A program made the position numbers and the translations under genes. From Straminergon stramineum (lineage: Eukaryota > Streptophyta > Bryopsida > Hypnales > Calliergonaceae): a stretch of 64,000 nucleotides of DNA. Below are positions 10,133-23,396 of this stretch, piece by piece. The notes under the pieces were generated by a model, which was not told the origin of the DNA, did not search any database, and saw only the letters and a program-made list of their open reading frames with translations. Positions within the stretch are counted from its first letter, which is position 1; each line of letters begins with the position of its first letter. The stretch lies in contig OY987273.1 of the NCBI GenBank assembly GCA_963920665.1, positions 12,092,501 to 12,156,500 on the forward strand, given 5' to 3'.

Positions 10133-12963
10133 TTATCCTTCTGTCATAGACTCATCGTCGTCTGAATTAGTCGTGAAGGCTTCTACTGATGCTTTGACGA
10201 TGTCAATTTGTGGCTTTGGAATTGCCACCCTTGGATCTGAAGTCCCCTCTTGCATATGTGGCTTCCAAGCAGTCATGATACAGTCTGTGCTCGACCATGT
10301 TGGGGTTATTGCTCGATCTTCACACCACACATTCCCTTTTTTTGTGTCCCATCCATCATATGTTTCCATGTCAATGTGTTGATCTGAAGCTGGCGTCCAA
10401 TATTGGATTTGGATCATATTCATATGCCCTGGATCCGGATTTGGATTCGTAATGGCTTGGAGTCACCATTAGCAGGCCACACCACAACAAAATAACCTGC
10501 AAACATATCATGATTAACACAGAAAGAAGCACGGGGATGATCACGCCTTCATCCAACAAAAGGTGCATCCTTTGCATCCCCTTCAGGTAGTGTACCATCC
10601 CTCTCCCTGCGATTTGCCTCATCATGGATGATCCTCGAAGCTGGCTAGAATCCATGTAGTAATGTCTCACGTGGCTCTAGAGGTGCGTCAAGAGCTGCTT
10701 GAACACCTTTCCAATACTTTTTTATAGGGCCATTCTTCCTCTTGAATTCTCCAGATTGGTCATCGTCTGCCATTCTACTCCAATGTGCAATAAAACAGTT
10801 CAAACCTCTCTTGATTTCATCGAGAGAACGCATCTTCTCAGAAACTAGAGGTAGTGGATCACCGCTTGGAAGTATTGGACATCCATCTTCAGTCTCAGAC
10901 CACAAGTGAATTCCTTTGCCATCCTTTGGCAACCATTTCTTGTCTATACACAAATTTTTATACTCCATCAAAGGCCATCCACTAGAATCCATGTAAAACT
11001 TGAACTGCTGGGACCTAGAATGACCTTCCAAAAAATCTCCTCCTGTGCCAAAATACCCATCTACATATCGCTTGAAATCAAGAACTTCCTCGATGAGATG
11101 AGGAATGACGGGGTGCGTTTCGCAATCCATGAAGGATTTCATGAGTTTCGGAAGTGTTGGATAGTTGTTTGTCTTCAATTTAGTGCTCCACCGACCAAAA
11201 AGAGCGTCAATGTCTTCATGAGTGTGCCCAACAATGAGGAAATTGATGTACACTTTGCGGAAAATCCCTTTGTATATAAGTAGGGAACAAAAAGCAAAAA
11301 CCCATCTATTCTTATTGTCCCCTGATGCATTATCCAACTGCAAAGTCAATATTGGTGGTAAAGGTTGAACTGGAATTGCTTCTTCCGGAGGAAGAAGGAG
11401 AGAGTCCAAGCAAATATCTGCTTCTTCCAGAATCGCCTTGGTTAATGTGGATTGCATCTCCTTTTCAGAGAATAACTTGCGCGATGAATTCTTTGGTGGT
11501 TCTTCAACATCACGCAACAACTTTGCGATGGACCCAATGGTATGATTTGAGTTTGTTGGAAAAATGTCTAAACCGTAGTATGCATATCGAACATCCCCAT
11601 GCCCATGAGTGATCATACTCATAACTGCAATGGGCATTTTCATGTAGGAATCCATTGCTTTGGTCTTGTGAGAGAAGTGTGGAGAAGCGGTCTTGGAGTG
11701 ATCCATTTTATCATGGATAATGGTTAGCATCTTCTCAAGATATGTTTCAGAAATATGCCGATTTGCATAGTATAGTTCTCTGTGGGCCCTTTGGCCTACA
11801 AGGTGGGTATCCAAAGCAACGGTCCACCTCTCTTGCGCGTACGAAAGGTGAGTGCATGTGCTCCTCAATTGCTTGTATTTATCACACAAGCCACATCGAG
11901 TGAAACTATCTCCACGTGCTTTTGGAGCAAATTATGGGAAAGAAGCATGTCGAATGTTGCTCAAGCCACTCGAAGAAATTGGTTGCAAATTTAAAGTTGC
12001 ATTGGCCTCATTGATTTTTGGTAATTGATCACTCCAACAAAATGCAAACGGCAAAACCATTGTAGGGACTTTCTCCCCTGATTCAAGTGTCCTCGTTTTG
12101 TGTGGCATTTTGTCAACTTCAGGAACTACTAATGTTCGAAGTGTTGTAGTAGCTTGCACAATATGTTTCCGTGGTTTTTTGGACCCCAAATTCCTGTGCA
12201 CCTCTGCTTCCTTCCCATCTTTGGCCATCTCTTTGTACCTATAAAAGGTAGCTTTTGAAATCCCATGAATGGTCCACCATGCAGTGGGACATACTTCCCT
12301 TCCTTTCAAGGTAATCCACTCCTTGCTAGTAGGATCTTTATGGATCTGCCTATGCACTTCAAGAAGACACTTCTTCCGAGCATATACTCCATCATTAACA
12401 TGGAGTTGAGAACGAATGCCTTGAATTTGCCCATGTGGAAAAGGCTATAAACAATTGTTTGGACAACACGTTTTGGTGGACACTTCAGTGATCGCTTGAG
12501 GAACCAGGAGGGTCTCTTTTTTGGGATAACTAAGCTCCTTTCTCTCACGAAAGCTTTCATAGAATCGAACCCCTTTCCGAATTCTTCTATTAGTAGCATT
12601 CATGGCTGTGTTGTAAATATGTGTCTGGTCATGGTCATACAAACTGACACCAAAGAGGAAAACTCGCTTGATGTGCCAAGAGTGAATTGAGTACATCCAC
12701 CCAGTTGGGACTTCTGCCTCGCACAAGGACTACGCAATTTGATTGGAAAATCGATCCTCTCCAAGAGGCTTCCCATTGCTGTCCACAACAACATTTGGAT
12801 CGACGCTCTGTAATACTGCATTTGCGACATCGTCCCCTGCTTCATTACGGAGAGTGATTGGTTTAAAGTTCCATTTTGCTCGAGGAATCCCGTCACAAGT
12901 ACAGACATCAGGGTCTAACGTAGGGACCGGATTTGCAAAATCTTGAGGTCCATGAATATCCAT
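10133..12963 (-). pseudogene. DUF7869-type transposase-like gene of the 44.5-kb element (decayed)
   Basis: One minus-strand frame from ATG 12,963 to about 10,480 is broken by TAG at 12,730 and 12,445, TAA at 11,932, TAG at 10,645 and a TGA near 10,550. A frameshift near 10,430-10,480 leads into the last exon-like segment, ending at 10,133. Landmarks in order: NNCLxPFPHGQI, W..I.GISKATFYRYKE, a CxxC pair (RCGLCDKY), THGHGDVRYAYYGLDIFP, LQLDNASGDNKNRWVFAF and GHTHEDIDALFGRWS. The last two are the signature I associate with the Pfam family DUF7869. The spaced acidic residues suggest an RNase H-like DD(E/D) nuclease (inference). It is collinear with 60,785-63,613. Its place beside the left TIR, transcribed outwards, fits the element's own transposase. 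Confidence 0.75.
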
Positions 12964-13114
12964 TCTGCGGGAAATGATGAATGATCAGATGGTCTCTCAT
13001 GGACTACACAATGCACATATAGATTATACTCTGAATAGGTCATAAATCTACTGTAGCAAATGATAAATATGCTTTAATACTAAGGGTCAAACTCAATCAT
13101 AGAATAAGCACATT

Positions 13115-14515
13115 TATCATCGAGTCGACGATATAACTCAAAGCCAATCAATCGACGAAAACATTTATCTCTGAGTTGATAACAGAACACGAATCAACGA
13201 AATGTGCCACACTCAGTTTGAAATAGAACACTATATGAAATAGACAATATACACAACCTATACATCAATTGTTTGATTCCACAAAGAATTCTTAACCTGA
13301 AATCGATGCGAACTCCCAATTTCTGAATTCAAGAATACACACTTCCAATTCCCAGACACACTGATCACAAAAGATGACTATCCTCGAACCGAGGATACAG
13401 TACAGAATTGATTATAACTCAATAATTGCAAGGAAAAAATATTCCTCATTCATAAATTCATAAAGTACGAATTTCAAAATAAAGTGATAGACATAGAGAG
13501 TCTTCAATGAACAATACTAGAACCATTCTTACCATAATGTCCGAAAGCATATGCCAATTTATCAACTCAATTCGTTATTTATCCGAGATTGGAATATTAG
13601 GGTCAAAGTTAGAAATTGGTATCCTCGAGTCGATGATAATCATCTGAGAGTCCTAAAGTATAGACCACATAACATAATTACAAAAAGGGATTACCGATAT
13701 TTACAATTTGTAGTGGATATTCTTTGTTACTACATACAACTCCTACTTCGCCTCTAGTCAAAGTTACTATTGATATTTTCCTAAATAAAAGGTTATTGTC
13801 ATGAAGATATGAAGGTCATCGTCAAACCGAAGAGACTGTGTCAGAAATATTCCACAAAACATCAATAAAACCTTATCCCAATATAGTACGAAAATATATT
13901 ACAAATTATTAACCTTGTCTACTAGACAAATATGAATCAAAATATTTTTCTTCAAGTGAATTATGAGTATCATCGAGTCGATGATAATCTTCTAAGAATT
14001 TAGATATATTTACCTTTCGTTATTGTAATATTAAATGGAGTCCAGTCAATTCAAATATATTATAGAGATCATTCATAAAAACAAAACATTGTGACTTATC
14101 CTGGACTCAATGATAAGACAATCAGACCAATAATGTTCCCGAATATATTTCAATTTCTAAAAAGAATTTATTACTCTTGTACAAGTTCAAAGATTCCTGG
14201 AGAAGTTGAAAATAGGTATCGTCGAGTCCACAATAACACTCTGAGAACTAAAAAACATCAACCTACCAATATTATCCCCAAAGATGGGTAATGTCCATTT
14301 CGATAGACAGTCAGACAACATGATTCTTCAAAATATAAACCAGAGACTTATCCTTGAGTTGACAATAAGACCCACATATTCCTTCATAAAACACATATCG
14401 TCAAGTTGAGGATACAATGGACAGGAAGCAAGAAATCGAACCATTCCAACTTATTATTAACACCACAATTGTGCAGTACATATTAAGTTTAATGGATATT
14501 GTTGACTCGAGGATA
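13115..14515. repeat. Cluster of nine type-B palindromes upstream of the DUF7869-type gene
   Basis: Near-perfect 19-bp palindromes, consensus TATCRTCGAGTCGAYGATA, lie at 13,115, 13,164 (weak), 13,379, 13,620, 13,968, 14,217, 14,349, 14,396 and 14,497. Spacing is irregular (47-350 bp) and the DNA between them is unrelated AT-rich sequence, so this is not a tandem repeat. Changes in one arm are often matched in the other: ATCCTCGAACCGAGGAT keeps pairing, as does ATCATCGAGTCGATGAT. They occupy the 5' side of the minus-strand gene ending at 12,963. Confidence 0.75.
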
Positions 14516-15454
14516 ATTTTTAGATCATCATAATGTTCAATTCTCCGTGATTTTCAGTGACTATTTTGGACGACGTATACTTGACTATCTCGATGATGCA
14601 CATTACGAACACTACCGTCGAACACAATAGAGATCAAATTCTTTGATCTAGTCTTTTGCTGATGAAACTACAAATCTATAAACAATGAGACGTAATGTAT
14701 AACAGTAACAGAAGAAGTGCTCACAACACAAATCAGATATCAAATCACAATACTACCTATGAGAAACTACAATGAATGTACACACACCTCTTCTGAGAGT
14801 TCCCACTATTTGAACAAGTCTATTGCAAACGAAGGTGGATTGGAAATGCTGAAAACAAAATTCTGAAGCATCCTAGAGGTCAGAGATGAGCAACAAAACT
14901 TATGATGAGAACAATCAAATGCTGGGGCTGTGCAAACACAATACAATTGCAACGTCAAGGTGCAAGGGAGAGAGGCTAGAGCTTCCGCCGATCAAGGGCG
15001 GGAAAGAATTGCCATGGGAATTCAAATTCTCCGGAAAAATATGGCATCTGCCAATGTTTATGGTCCACTTTCTGTAGCAGTGCATAAATGCTGTTTCATG
15101 TGCTGATTTCTGTCAGCTTTGCAGCGTAAAGATGCGGCTCAAGAACAATAGCAATCCCAAAAGGGCTTCTCTAATACTAGCCCAGAAATGGATCCAATAA
15201 CACCAACCAAAAAAAGGCCTTATTAATAACAACCAAAAAAAGGCTTTCCAAGTCCCAACAAAAATTATTCGTCTATTTATAGTTTATATGCTCTTCATGC
15301 CGTTGTATTAGCTACTGTACATGTGGATGTCAATTCTAGGGGATTTCTAGAAAGTGGCTTCTTCAATTACACTTTGTCCACAGTCTGAATTTCTTAAAAT
15401 ATCATTCCTTTAACAGTTTGGGGTCCTGTGGATGTGCAGTGTAGGTTTCATGCC

Positions 15455-15484
15455 TTAGGGTTTAGGTTTAGGGTTTAGGGTTTA
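15455..15484 (+). repeat. Interstitial telomere-like repeats
   Basis: TTAGGG, TTTAGG and TTTAGGG units in a row (about four), the plant telomere motif TTTAGGG on this strand. Too short for a telomere. Confidence 0.6.
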
Positions 15485-16554
15485 TGATTTCTGATTATGA
15501 AAAATTCTAAATTTCTCGTATACAAATGTGCAATCTACTAAGTTTCTTAGGTAATGCAAGTTATATGAAGTTCATCATTTGATTCTACGAAAGTATTCTT
15601 TAAAAGCTTTGCATTTAGGGGACATTTTTTACTACAATTTTTTCCATGATTTGTTTACAGTCATGTGTAACCTTATTCATGTATTCATAAAATATGGCAT
15701 TTACAATTGTTGTACGCTTAAGTAATTTGTCTACAGCTTAGAGTATGAGGTCTACTTTACATATACAATACAAAATTTTTGGATTCTGCTATAATTTTGT
15801 TTTCTTTAATACGTACTAATTTTTTATTCATTGAAATGTAAAGTGAATTCATTTTTAGTGTACTTCTTGATAATATATATTGATTTGTATTTGTCAAGTG
15901 ATTAGCATATGCCATTGCTCAATGGTAATTTACTACGCATTTGAAATTCTACTAGTATTTGAATCATTGTTCATTAAGAAGATTTAACTCTTCAAAAGGA
16001 TAATGATGACATCAAGCATTTGGTGCATGCCAAACAATTCTACATGTATGATGAGATGAAATCATGCTCCTTAGTACTCGTAGTTTTATTTATAAAATTT
16101 TTAAAATATTGGTAAATCCTAAATATTTGAACTCCAAAAAATATTCTTTATTTGGAAAAAAATTAATTTTAGACAATGTAGATAATTGCATATAGTTTTT
16201 TTGGACTTTAGGCTTCTAACAAATGAATTACTCTAGATAATTATGTTTCATGTTGTTCTGTTTTAGAGTAAATTTATTTGAGGGTTTACATTTTAAGATG
16301 ATTTGAACTAGTTCACTATTTCTTTTGTCAAATTTTCAATTTCACCAATTTAATGCTTAGCTCAATTCATTTCAATTTTCTTTGTGAAGTGCTAATGAAA
16401 ACAATTGTTCCAGACTTCTACTTGAGTAATTTTCACTTATAGTTTTATGTCTACCTAGACACCCAAGTTCAAAATTAATTTTTTTTCTTACAGAATGAAT
16501 GTTTTATGCTACTTCATTAAGGAAGTGTTTAGGTCACTCATAAAATTCAAGGAG

Positions 16555-16855
16555 TTGCATTAAGTTCCCATGGTTATTTTAATGAACTTGATGCTTGTAT
16601 GGTTTCAAAGAAAATTTAATTGGATTTCTTCATGAATGTAGAATTGTTGTGTTCTTCTATTACAAAGTACATACAACAGGAAACAATACCCTTGAATTAG
16701 TTATTGTATTAAAATTTCAACTATTTTGACATAAATTTTTTGCTTTATCTTAACACTTGTATGGTTCACTGAGAAGATGATGTTAATTTCATATAATAAA
16801 TTAAAATCTAATGCGTGTATTTTACCAAAATAATGGAACAAAATATGTATTAAAT
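16555..16855 (+). repeat. Duplicated AT-rich segment, copy 1
   Basis: Matches 17,158-17,465, about 600 bp downstream. Shared words in order: TTATTTTAAT, AACTTGAT, TATGGTTTCAAA, TGTAGAATT, ATACCCTTGAAT, AACACTTGTATGGTTCACT and AAGATGATGTTAATTTCATA. Direct orientation. Confidence 0.65.
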
Positions 16856-17157
16856 TCTTTCAATGTGTTCAAGGTTTTATGGTCTTGTATTTGAAAGATT
16901 TATAATCATAGATATTTTGAAACTTATATATCTTTTAAATTCCTTTAACTTTGCATATCATACATTTATTTAAACTACCATGGACAATTCTTCATTTAAA
17001 ATTTGTTTGAAACCATTAATGTGGAAAAATGCTATGAATTATGTTTGTGAACTACAATTCTTCAAATAATTATACACTTCTACATATTTTTTGAACCCCA
17101 TTAATCAATAAAGAATCCATGAGTTCCAAAATAAGTATTGTTTATAACTCTATAGTA

Positions 17158-17465
17158 GAATCCAATGGATATTTCACTAAGTTTCCATGATTATTTTAAT
17201 AAACTTGATCTCTTTATGGTTTCAAAAGAAATTTTAATTTGATCTCCCCATAAATGTAGAATTATTGTGTTCCTTTATTTCAAAAGTATACATAATAGGG
17301 ATTAATACCCTTGAATATGTGTTTTATTCAATTGGCAACGATTTAGACAAAAGCTTTGGAAATCATCCTAACACTTGTATGGTTCACTAAAAAGATGATG
17401 TTAATTTCATACAATAAATTAAAATGTAATGTGCATATTTCACCGAAACAACATAATAGAATATG
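17158..17465 (+). repeat. Duplicated AT-rich segment, copy 2
   Basis: Second copy of 16,555-16,855, diverged at many positions and with a short extra stretch near 17,330. It forms a direct repeat with a period of about 600 bp. Confidence 0.65.
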
Positions 17466-19754
17466 TATTAACCCTCCTCCACCCCACAAGCCAAAATCTA
17501 GCCTCTTTGAATTCCATTTGGGCCAAAATCACTTTGAATTGCGGTGGTACTGCCCTCCAAAATGTACAAGCGGGGTAGGATACAAGAAGGTAACATTTTA
17601 GAGTGATTTTGATGAGAATTATTGTTGTAAATTGGAGTGGGTTTAGGAATTGAAATTGTAAGTACAAGGAGATCTACTTTATGAATATTCAAATTATTCA
17701 TGAACTTTGAATGGAAATATGCATCCTATTTAATTGACTCCATCCAAAAGTTCTTGTATGTATTGTTATTATTATTTTTTATCAAACATAACCCTATTGT
17801 AAACCCTATAAATCCTTGTTGTAGGGATAATTATTCATAATTTCTATATTCATAACTTCTTCATACGCTTAGTAAACTATGATGATCAATTGAACGTACA
17901 ATATTTTTGTTAATTAGTAGTGTGGGCTCTTTTCAATTACAATAGAAACTATTGAATAAAACTATAATGTTGGAATGTTTCATTTCCATAAAATAATGTC
18001 CTTGTTTCATTTTATTTTGTTGATGATTGATTTCAATGACTGAGTCCAAAACTTGCTCAGTCAATTTTCATGATAAATGTCACATGCAACTATGAAATAC
18101 CACTTGTGCCTTACATTTATTTTTTTGGATTATAGACAACCATAAGTTCTAATTTTTGTTCTTCTACTTTCTTGAAATAAAGTCCCTACTTTGTGGTCCA
18201 CTTCATTGACATTTTCAATAGATGCAATACTTGTGAGTCTATAATATTAGTACAAGTATAAAATATAGGGAGGATTTATAATTCATGAAAATAGTAAAGT
18301 CATGGGTTTAAGGTTTAAATCACAATGATGGGAATGATTCCTGAGAATTTGAATTGTAGTTTAGGGTAAACATCAATTATCGATATTTAAGGAATACACT
18401 TAGGGGCCTCAAGAAAAATTGGGCAACCACTATTTTTAAAGTTGGTATGAATGTTTTGACAAGAATTAAAACATTTTCTTGCTTTGAATGCTAATAATTA
18501 TACTCAAACTTTGGAGTACGCTGTGTTGCTATTTGTAAATATAGTATTAATGTTTAGTTTTTGTACATGAAGCCTTAACCCGTGAGTGCCTTGGCATCCA
18601 TTTTTCTGTGTGATGAATAAATTGGACATGAAGTTTCATCCTCATTAATGCTTGGATGAAAATCATCCTAATTTGTGTGGATACTTTTTGAAGATGTTGT
18701 TCTATCCGATGGTAGGATTTGGTGCTATTATAGCACCCAATTTTCTAAAATTGAATAAAGTACAAAAATGTCTAGTGCTTGACTAAGCTAGAATTGCACT
18801 CACTTTAGTTCAAAATTTGATTAGCCAAAATGAGGTCATAGATTTTTAAAACACAAACATTTCAAAATATCATGATGTCAACATATCCTCATTTAAAATC
18901 CATTCCAACAAATTTTACTCCAACCTTTCGTAATACTTTGCTTATAATCAAATGTAGAAGGAATTTTTGAATTTTTAGTCAAAATTAATGAAAAAATAGT
19001 AGTGAGAGATTTTAAACATATAGATGGAATATACAACTCATAGTGGAAAACTTTTATTTGTATAACAATAGTTTCAATATGCTTCCAAAGAGCACTTCCT
19101 AATGATTTTTCTCAAATTGTCAATTTAGGAGATGAATCTAGTCTTGTAAGGGTTAAACCTCTATGCCATTTAGGGTTTGACTTTGAAACATTGAGGTGAA
19201 CGTTTTATGTCTGTTGGATAACATAGACGATTTAAGTTAACGATAAAAGTGCAAGTAACTATTTATCTTTGTAATTCTTTGTAAAATTTAGAGTCAATTT
19301 TTAAAATTGAAGTCCACAAGGCTTGGTTGAAAATGGTGGCTTGGCTTTAGGTTCACCTTTGTATTTGGGTGGACATCTCTAGGTTCGGATAGTCATTTCG
19401 AGGTTCGGATGCGATTGGCGGCTCGGCCTTAGCATTGGGGTGAGTTGGAGGGTTGGGCGGAGGCTTGGAGTAGCCCCGGGAGGTCATCTTCTTCCTTGTG
19501 TCGCGCCTGCGCTTCCTTTCATGTTGCACTATGCTTGGGAGATTTTTGGTCGCGCCATGCCTAAGCTTTGCACCGCTCTTGTGCACATTGTTCTAAGTTC
19601 ATTTTGATTGTTGCACGTATCTCTTTCAGTTGTGAGTTGTGAGGTATGAGTTCGCACCTGATTCCTCTTTGAGAGTGATTGAGTGGTTGTGTCTTCCAAT
19701 GTGCGCTTGGGATCGTGAATGACTTTGCAAGTGCGGCTTCCAATTTGTTAATTC

Positions 19755-19985
19755 TTCTGTGTTTGCGCGTCTTCTGTGTTTGTGCATCTTTTGTGTTTGC
19801 ACGTGTGGAGCTCTGATCTGCAGGTTCATCTCTTCTCCCATTTTTAATCTTGTCTCCCTCTTGTGTTGTGCAATTTCTCTTGTGTGCAATTCCTCTTGTG
19901 CTGTGCAATTTCTCTTGTGCTGTACAAGTTCCCTCATGTTCTTTTCTTTTTCTGTGTAAGTTTTCTTCTTCTCTTGTGCAAGTGT
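19755..19985. repeat. Low-complexity degenerate tandem repeats
   Basis: Two repeat blocks. The first has GTTTGCGCGTCTTCTGTGTT-like units (19,760-19,805); the second has units around CTTGTGCTGTGCAATTTCT (19,855-19,985). They create overlapping ORFs on both strands (Lys/Asn/Cys/Thr-rich on the minus strand), which I regard as artefacts. They may form the leader of gene Y, whose possible first exon is near 20,268. Confidence 0.5.
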
Positions 19986-20400
19986 TGGACACTGTGGTTA
20001 GGGTTCAGGGTTTACTAAGTTCGATTTAGGGTACTCTTGAATTCTTCCACTCTTTTGTGCATTCTTGATTTTGTGTAGATTGTTGTGTTCATGTAAAAAC
20101 TTGCAGTTTTGATTTTGTAGTACCAACTGAAAAATCAGGAATTAGAATGCTCTCTAATCTTTCATTTAGGGCACATTCTTATATTTCTGTTGTGATTGTT
20201 CAACTACACTAATAGTATTCTTGTATGACTCTAGGTTTCAAGTGTGGGTTCAAAATTCAGTATTTGGATGGGGAAACCAGTTGACAAAGATTTGCAAGAA
20301 TTTGCAATTGAGGTATGCAAATCATCTACAATACATAGGGTTCATGTCCTAAAATTAGGGTTTTTGTTGTGAAGAAGACATATTACAAGTACTTATCAGA

Positions 20401-21033
20401 TATCCTCAAGTCGGTGATACCTCATTCTGATAAAATGAGATATTGTTGAGTCGAGGATAACAGGAATATCAGTCATTTGAAACTTCTAATGATAATTAGA
20501 GAATGCTAATCAGTTCTTATACAAGTCCGGTTTGATCAACTTGATATACTCCAATTAAAACAACACAAACAATTGTATCATCGAGTGGATGATACAACTG
20601 TTGAAGTCCTGCAAACTCCATAAACGAACTCTTTATCAACAAATATCATTACCAAAGGAATCAAAATGAATACTTCAAATTTTAATCAGTTTCTCAACCT
20701 ATTTATAAAGAAATTAGAAGAAATTTAAAAGTAATTCAAAACATTTGCAATCCAACATTTACTTTCTGAACTCTAAGAAAGTATCATCGAGTCGACGATA
20801 CTCTGAACTACATAGGTACTTTGACATATCTAACACTCCAACTAAATTTCTGACTAGCTATCTCTTATCATCGAGTTGACGATAAGCAAAGGTAATAACA
20901 AGCCATAGAACCCCATAACTTACTACCAAATGATTTCACAAAAATTTATGATATTCATATTAAATACTTATATTGAACATAATCATGAACATTGAAGGTT
21001 TTACAAAGTATTGTTATCGTCGAGTCGATGATA
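20401..21033. repeat. Cluster of six type-B palindromes 5' of gene Y
   Basis: Palindromes of consensus TATCRTCGAGTCGAYGATA at 20,401, 20,441, 20,576, 20,782, 20,866 and 21,015. The segment may be an intron: a short ORF starting ATGGGGAAACC at 20,268 ends in GAG followed by GTATGC at 20,313, a plausible donor. The coding part of gene Y resumes near 21,180. Confidence 0.65.
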
Positions 21034-22595
21034 CACAATGTAGAATCCTCTTGCAATTTACAACCATCTACAAATTCAACATACTATAGAAGACCTCGGA
21101 GAACTAAATCATTTACCCTTCCATTCGTTTCCACTCCAACATTTCTCATCTAACCAAATGTAAATTGATATTGAACGAAAATGGATGACACCTACGACTA
21201 CTTTGTGACAAAACATCACCTCCAACCATTCGTAAATCCTCTCAACGATGAACCATTCATCGTTGAGATGGAAGACACATTGGGATGCTCTCGGAATTTA
21301 AGGAGCACATCCACACCTGGAATTTTGGTGTGAATTGCTGGAAAAATTACGTTTAACTCCGCTATCGTACAACCGGGAAGATGAATTATATGCCATGGAA
21401 TATAAAAGAGAAAGTGACTCTCATCGAGGAACATCAAGGAAACTATGTCCTTATTGTTTTGCGAGAAGTTGATGACAGTGGCAAAAATAAAGACCATTGC
21501 CACTCCATAGTCATTAATGTGAATTCCTATCATGGGAAATTCGATCTGGAGAACCTCATGACTTTTCTGGAGGGGTCGCAAATGGAGTACTTGAATGAGG
21601 AGTTTGAAAAGAACGGGTACGTCCCATGGAAGAATAACATGGCAAAGTCCAACGCCTCAAGATTGCGCCTCATCTTTCAGACGCTAGATTGATTTGCATT
21701 AGAGAACGTCAAGCAACAACCTATGATAGGTCATATTGTCAATCAAGGAAGAAGAGATGAATCTGATTCCTGTCTGAGACAAACATCTGTTGTTGCTAGA
21801 TCAGGGAGTAGAGAAACTAGGCCTAGTCAAACAAGATCAGAGCAAAAACAAAAAGATGCGGTCCTATCTAGAGGACTTGAATCGAGCAGAAAGAGGAAGA
21901 AAAGCCTTCCAACTAGAACCAGGGTTGCTGGTAGTTCTGGATCAGCATTAATGACGGTCTCGGCAGGTCCTCTATCCTTTGCGGAACCACAAGAAGATTA
22001 CGAGAGGTATGCCCTCATACAGAGGAACTTTTGGGCCGAACACAAGCCGTGTTTTCTTCTAAGATCGAAGACTGTGTCCGTTGACATCAAACAGTGCATC
22101 ATCGCGAGTAATCAATATATCATTCGGACTTTGCAGAGAGACATAGTTGAGGCGGTAAAGAAAGAATTGATCCAGCTTATTGACATTAAGCAATGCCAGA
22201 AAGTTTGTCTCACGCCCGTGGACAAAAATCGTCAACTTCTCAAGAAGAAGCCAGAAAAGTAGGAAGAAATAGAATGTGGCCAATTCATGATCATAAATGG
22301 CCAGCATAGTATTACTGCCTCAAAGGAACTTCAAAAGGCAGGTTGTGGTGAGGCCCATAGAGTGGAGCTTCAGAGATGGGATGCATACATTATTTGGTCA
22401 CTAGATCATAACAAATTGAGGAACATTTCAAAATTCTACAACTACACTAAGCACTTGGACCACGCACAACCGACTTGGGGAAACCAAATCGTTAGTTGCT
22501 GAAACATTTGGTTGGCTTACAAACGTCCAACGGACAATCAATTAGAAGATGCGACAAGGAATAACAATTCCATTGTCAACGTGACAAATTATAAG

Positions 22596-22824
22596 GTAAC
22601 AATCTATGAGCCCTTTAATCACCAAATGGTTTATTCATTCATTGAATCATTTTCAATCTTGTTATATATTGGTCTGTCCCAATTATTTATGAATTCATTA
22701 TTCTTTTTCATGCCTTCTTTGAATAAGAAGGCAAATCGTGGGCTATCCTTGAGTCGAGGATACTCTTTTTTAAGAATCAAACCTAGGTGTGGACATTCTC
22801 ATGTTTTATATTGGCATGTTTCAG
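22596..22824 (+). other. Intron of gene Y containing a type-B palindrome
   Basis: Donor GTAACA follows ...NVTNYK at 22,595 and acceptor TTTCAG ends at 22,824. The intron is phase 0, and both flanking exons stay in one protein-like frame. At 22,744-22,762 it contains TATCCTTGAGTCGAGGATA. The other recognised gene Y intron also contains two palindromes. Confidence 0.55.
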
Positions 22825-22979
22825 AAATTCATAGATACAATTGTTGAGCGGTTTTAGAATATCAACCTAGAGAAAGACAGCGCATCGATTGGTGGGACGA
22901 TAGATCTGAAAAATGAAATTAAGATAATAACATTATTGGATGAGCTGTGGAAGCACTAGCAAGCGTTCTTAACCAAACA

Positions 22980-22987
22980 CACTACAG
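22980..22987 (+). repeat. Target-site duplication CACTACAG (left, hAT element)
   Basis: CACTACAG directly precedes CAGGGTTGTTC and recurs at 44,895-44,902 directly after the right end. Deleting the element and one copy joins ...TKHTTGKLTDPV... in frame, which confirms the boundary. Confidence 0.9.
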
Positions 22988-23198
22988 CAGGGTTGTTCTG
23001 TCGAACGTGTTTTCGGGTTTGGGTGTCGAGTTGTTCGTCTGATGTTGCATGTCGTATAAGACGAGTGTCGCATATACGAGACAAATTTGACGAGCGCGAA
23101 ATTAGGGTTTAGGATTTTTGGGCAGGGCAGCCAAAATTTTTATCTTACGTGGCGGGTTGTCAACAATGACGTGGGAAGCTTTGACCACGTCACCATAG

Positions 23199-23396
23199 GC
23201 GACTGCGGGTGGGGCACGTGCGGGTAAGGTGGGGCGACCGCGGGTACCAGAATGAGGGCGACTGTGGGTCCTAAATCCAGGGCGACCGCGGGTCCCAAAA
23301 TGAGGGCGACTGCGGGTCCAAAATCCAGGGCGACTGCGGGTCCAACTCAGGGCGACTGAGGGTGTAAAGGCGACCGCGGGTGTAAGGAAAAGGGCG
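23199..23396 (+). repeat. GC-motif array at the left end of the hAT element
   Basis: Eight or nine copies of GCGACYGCGGGT or close variants (GCGACTGTGGGT, GCGACTGAGGGT, GCACGTGCGGGT), spaced about 18-25 bp, about 210 bp inside the left terminus. The orientation reads inwards. There is no gene between it and the terminus, so a role as subterminal transposase-binding array is plausible. Confidence 0.7.

Larger units (their letters stand above)
14516..19754. other. AT-rich gene-free interior of the 44.5-kb element
   Basis: No coding region stands out. It contains a short telomere-like run (15,455-15,484) and a duplicated 300-bp segment (16,555 and 17,158). The GC-richer part, 19,340-19,560, may be the start of the leader or promoter of gene Y, but no TATA box or clear start decides this. 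ORFs of 60-80 codons here look random. Confidence 0.45.
21182..22987 (+). pseudogene. Gene Y, 5' part: large decayed gene of unknown function
   Basis: Coding character starts near ATG 21,182 (MDDTYDYFVTKHHLQPF). After a disruption near 21,330-21,360 one frame runs to 22,595 with TGA at 21,690, TAG at 22,260 and TGA at 22,500. It then crosses a GT-AG intron (22,596-22,824) to 22,987, with two further TAGs. The middle (DESDSCLRQ...RKRKKSLPTR) is Ser/Arg/Lys-rich. The end is globular, with FMIINGQHSITASKELQ and KHLDHAQPTWGNQIVSC. The frame breaks at the hAT element and resumes in phase at 44,903, then after LTR-like copy 2 at 50,333. I do not recognise the family. Orientation and position suggest a core or cargo gene of the 44.5-kb element, pointing away from its transposase-like gene. 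Confidence 0.55.

Noticed and set aside
19561..19992. Minus-strand ORFs rich in KRNCTTQEELH-like repeats
   Set aside because: Overlapping ORFs in two frames follow the degenerate tandem repeat; no independent coding evidence.
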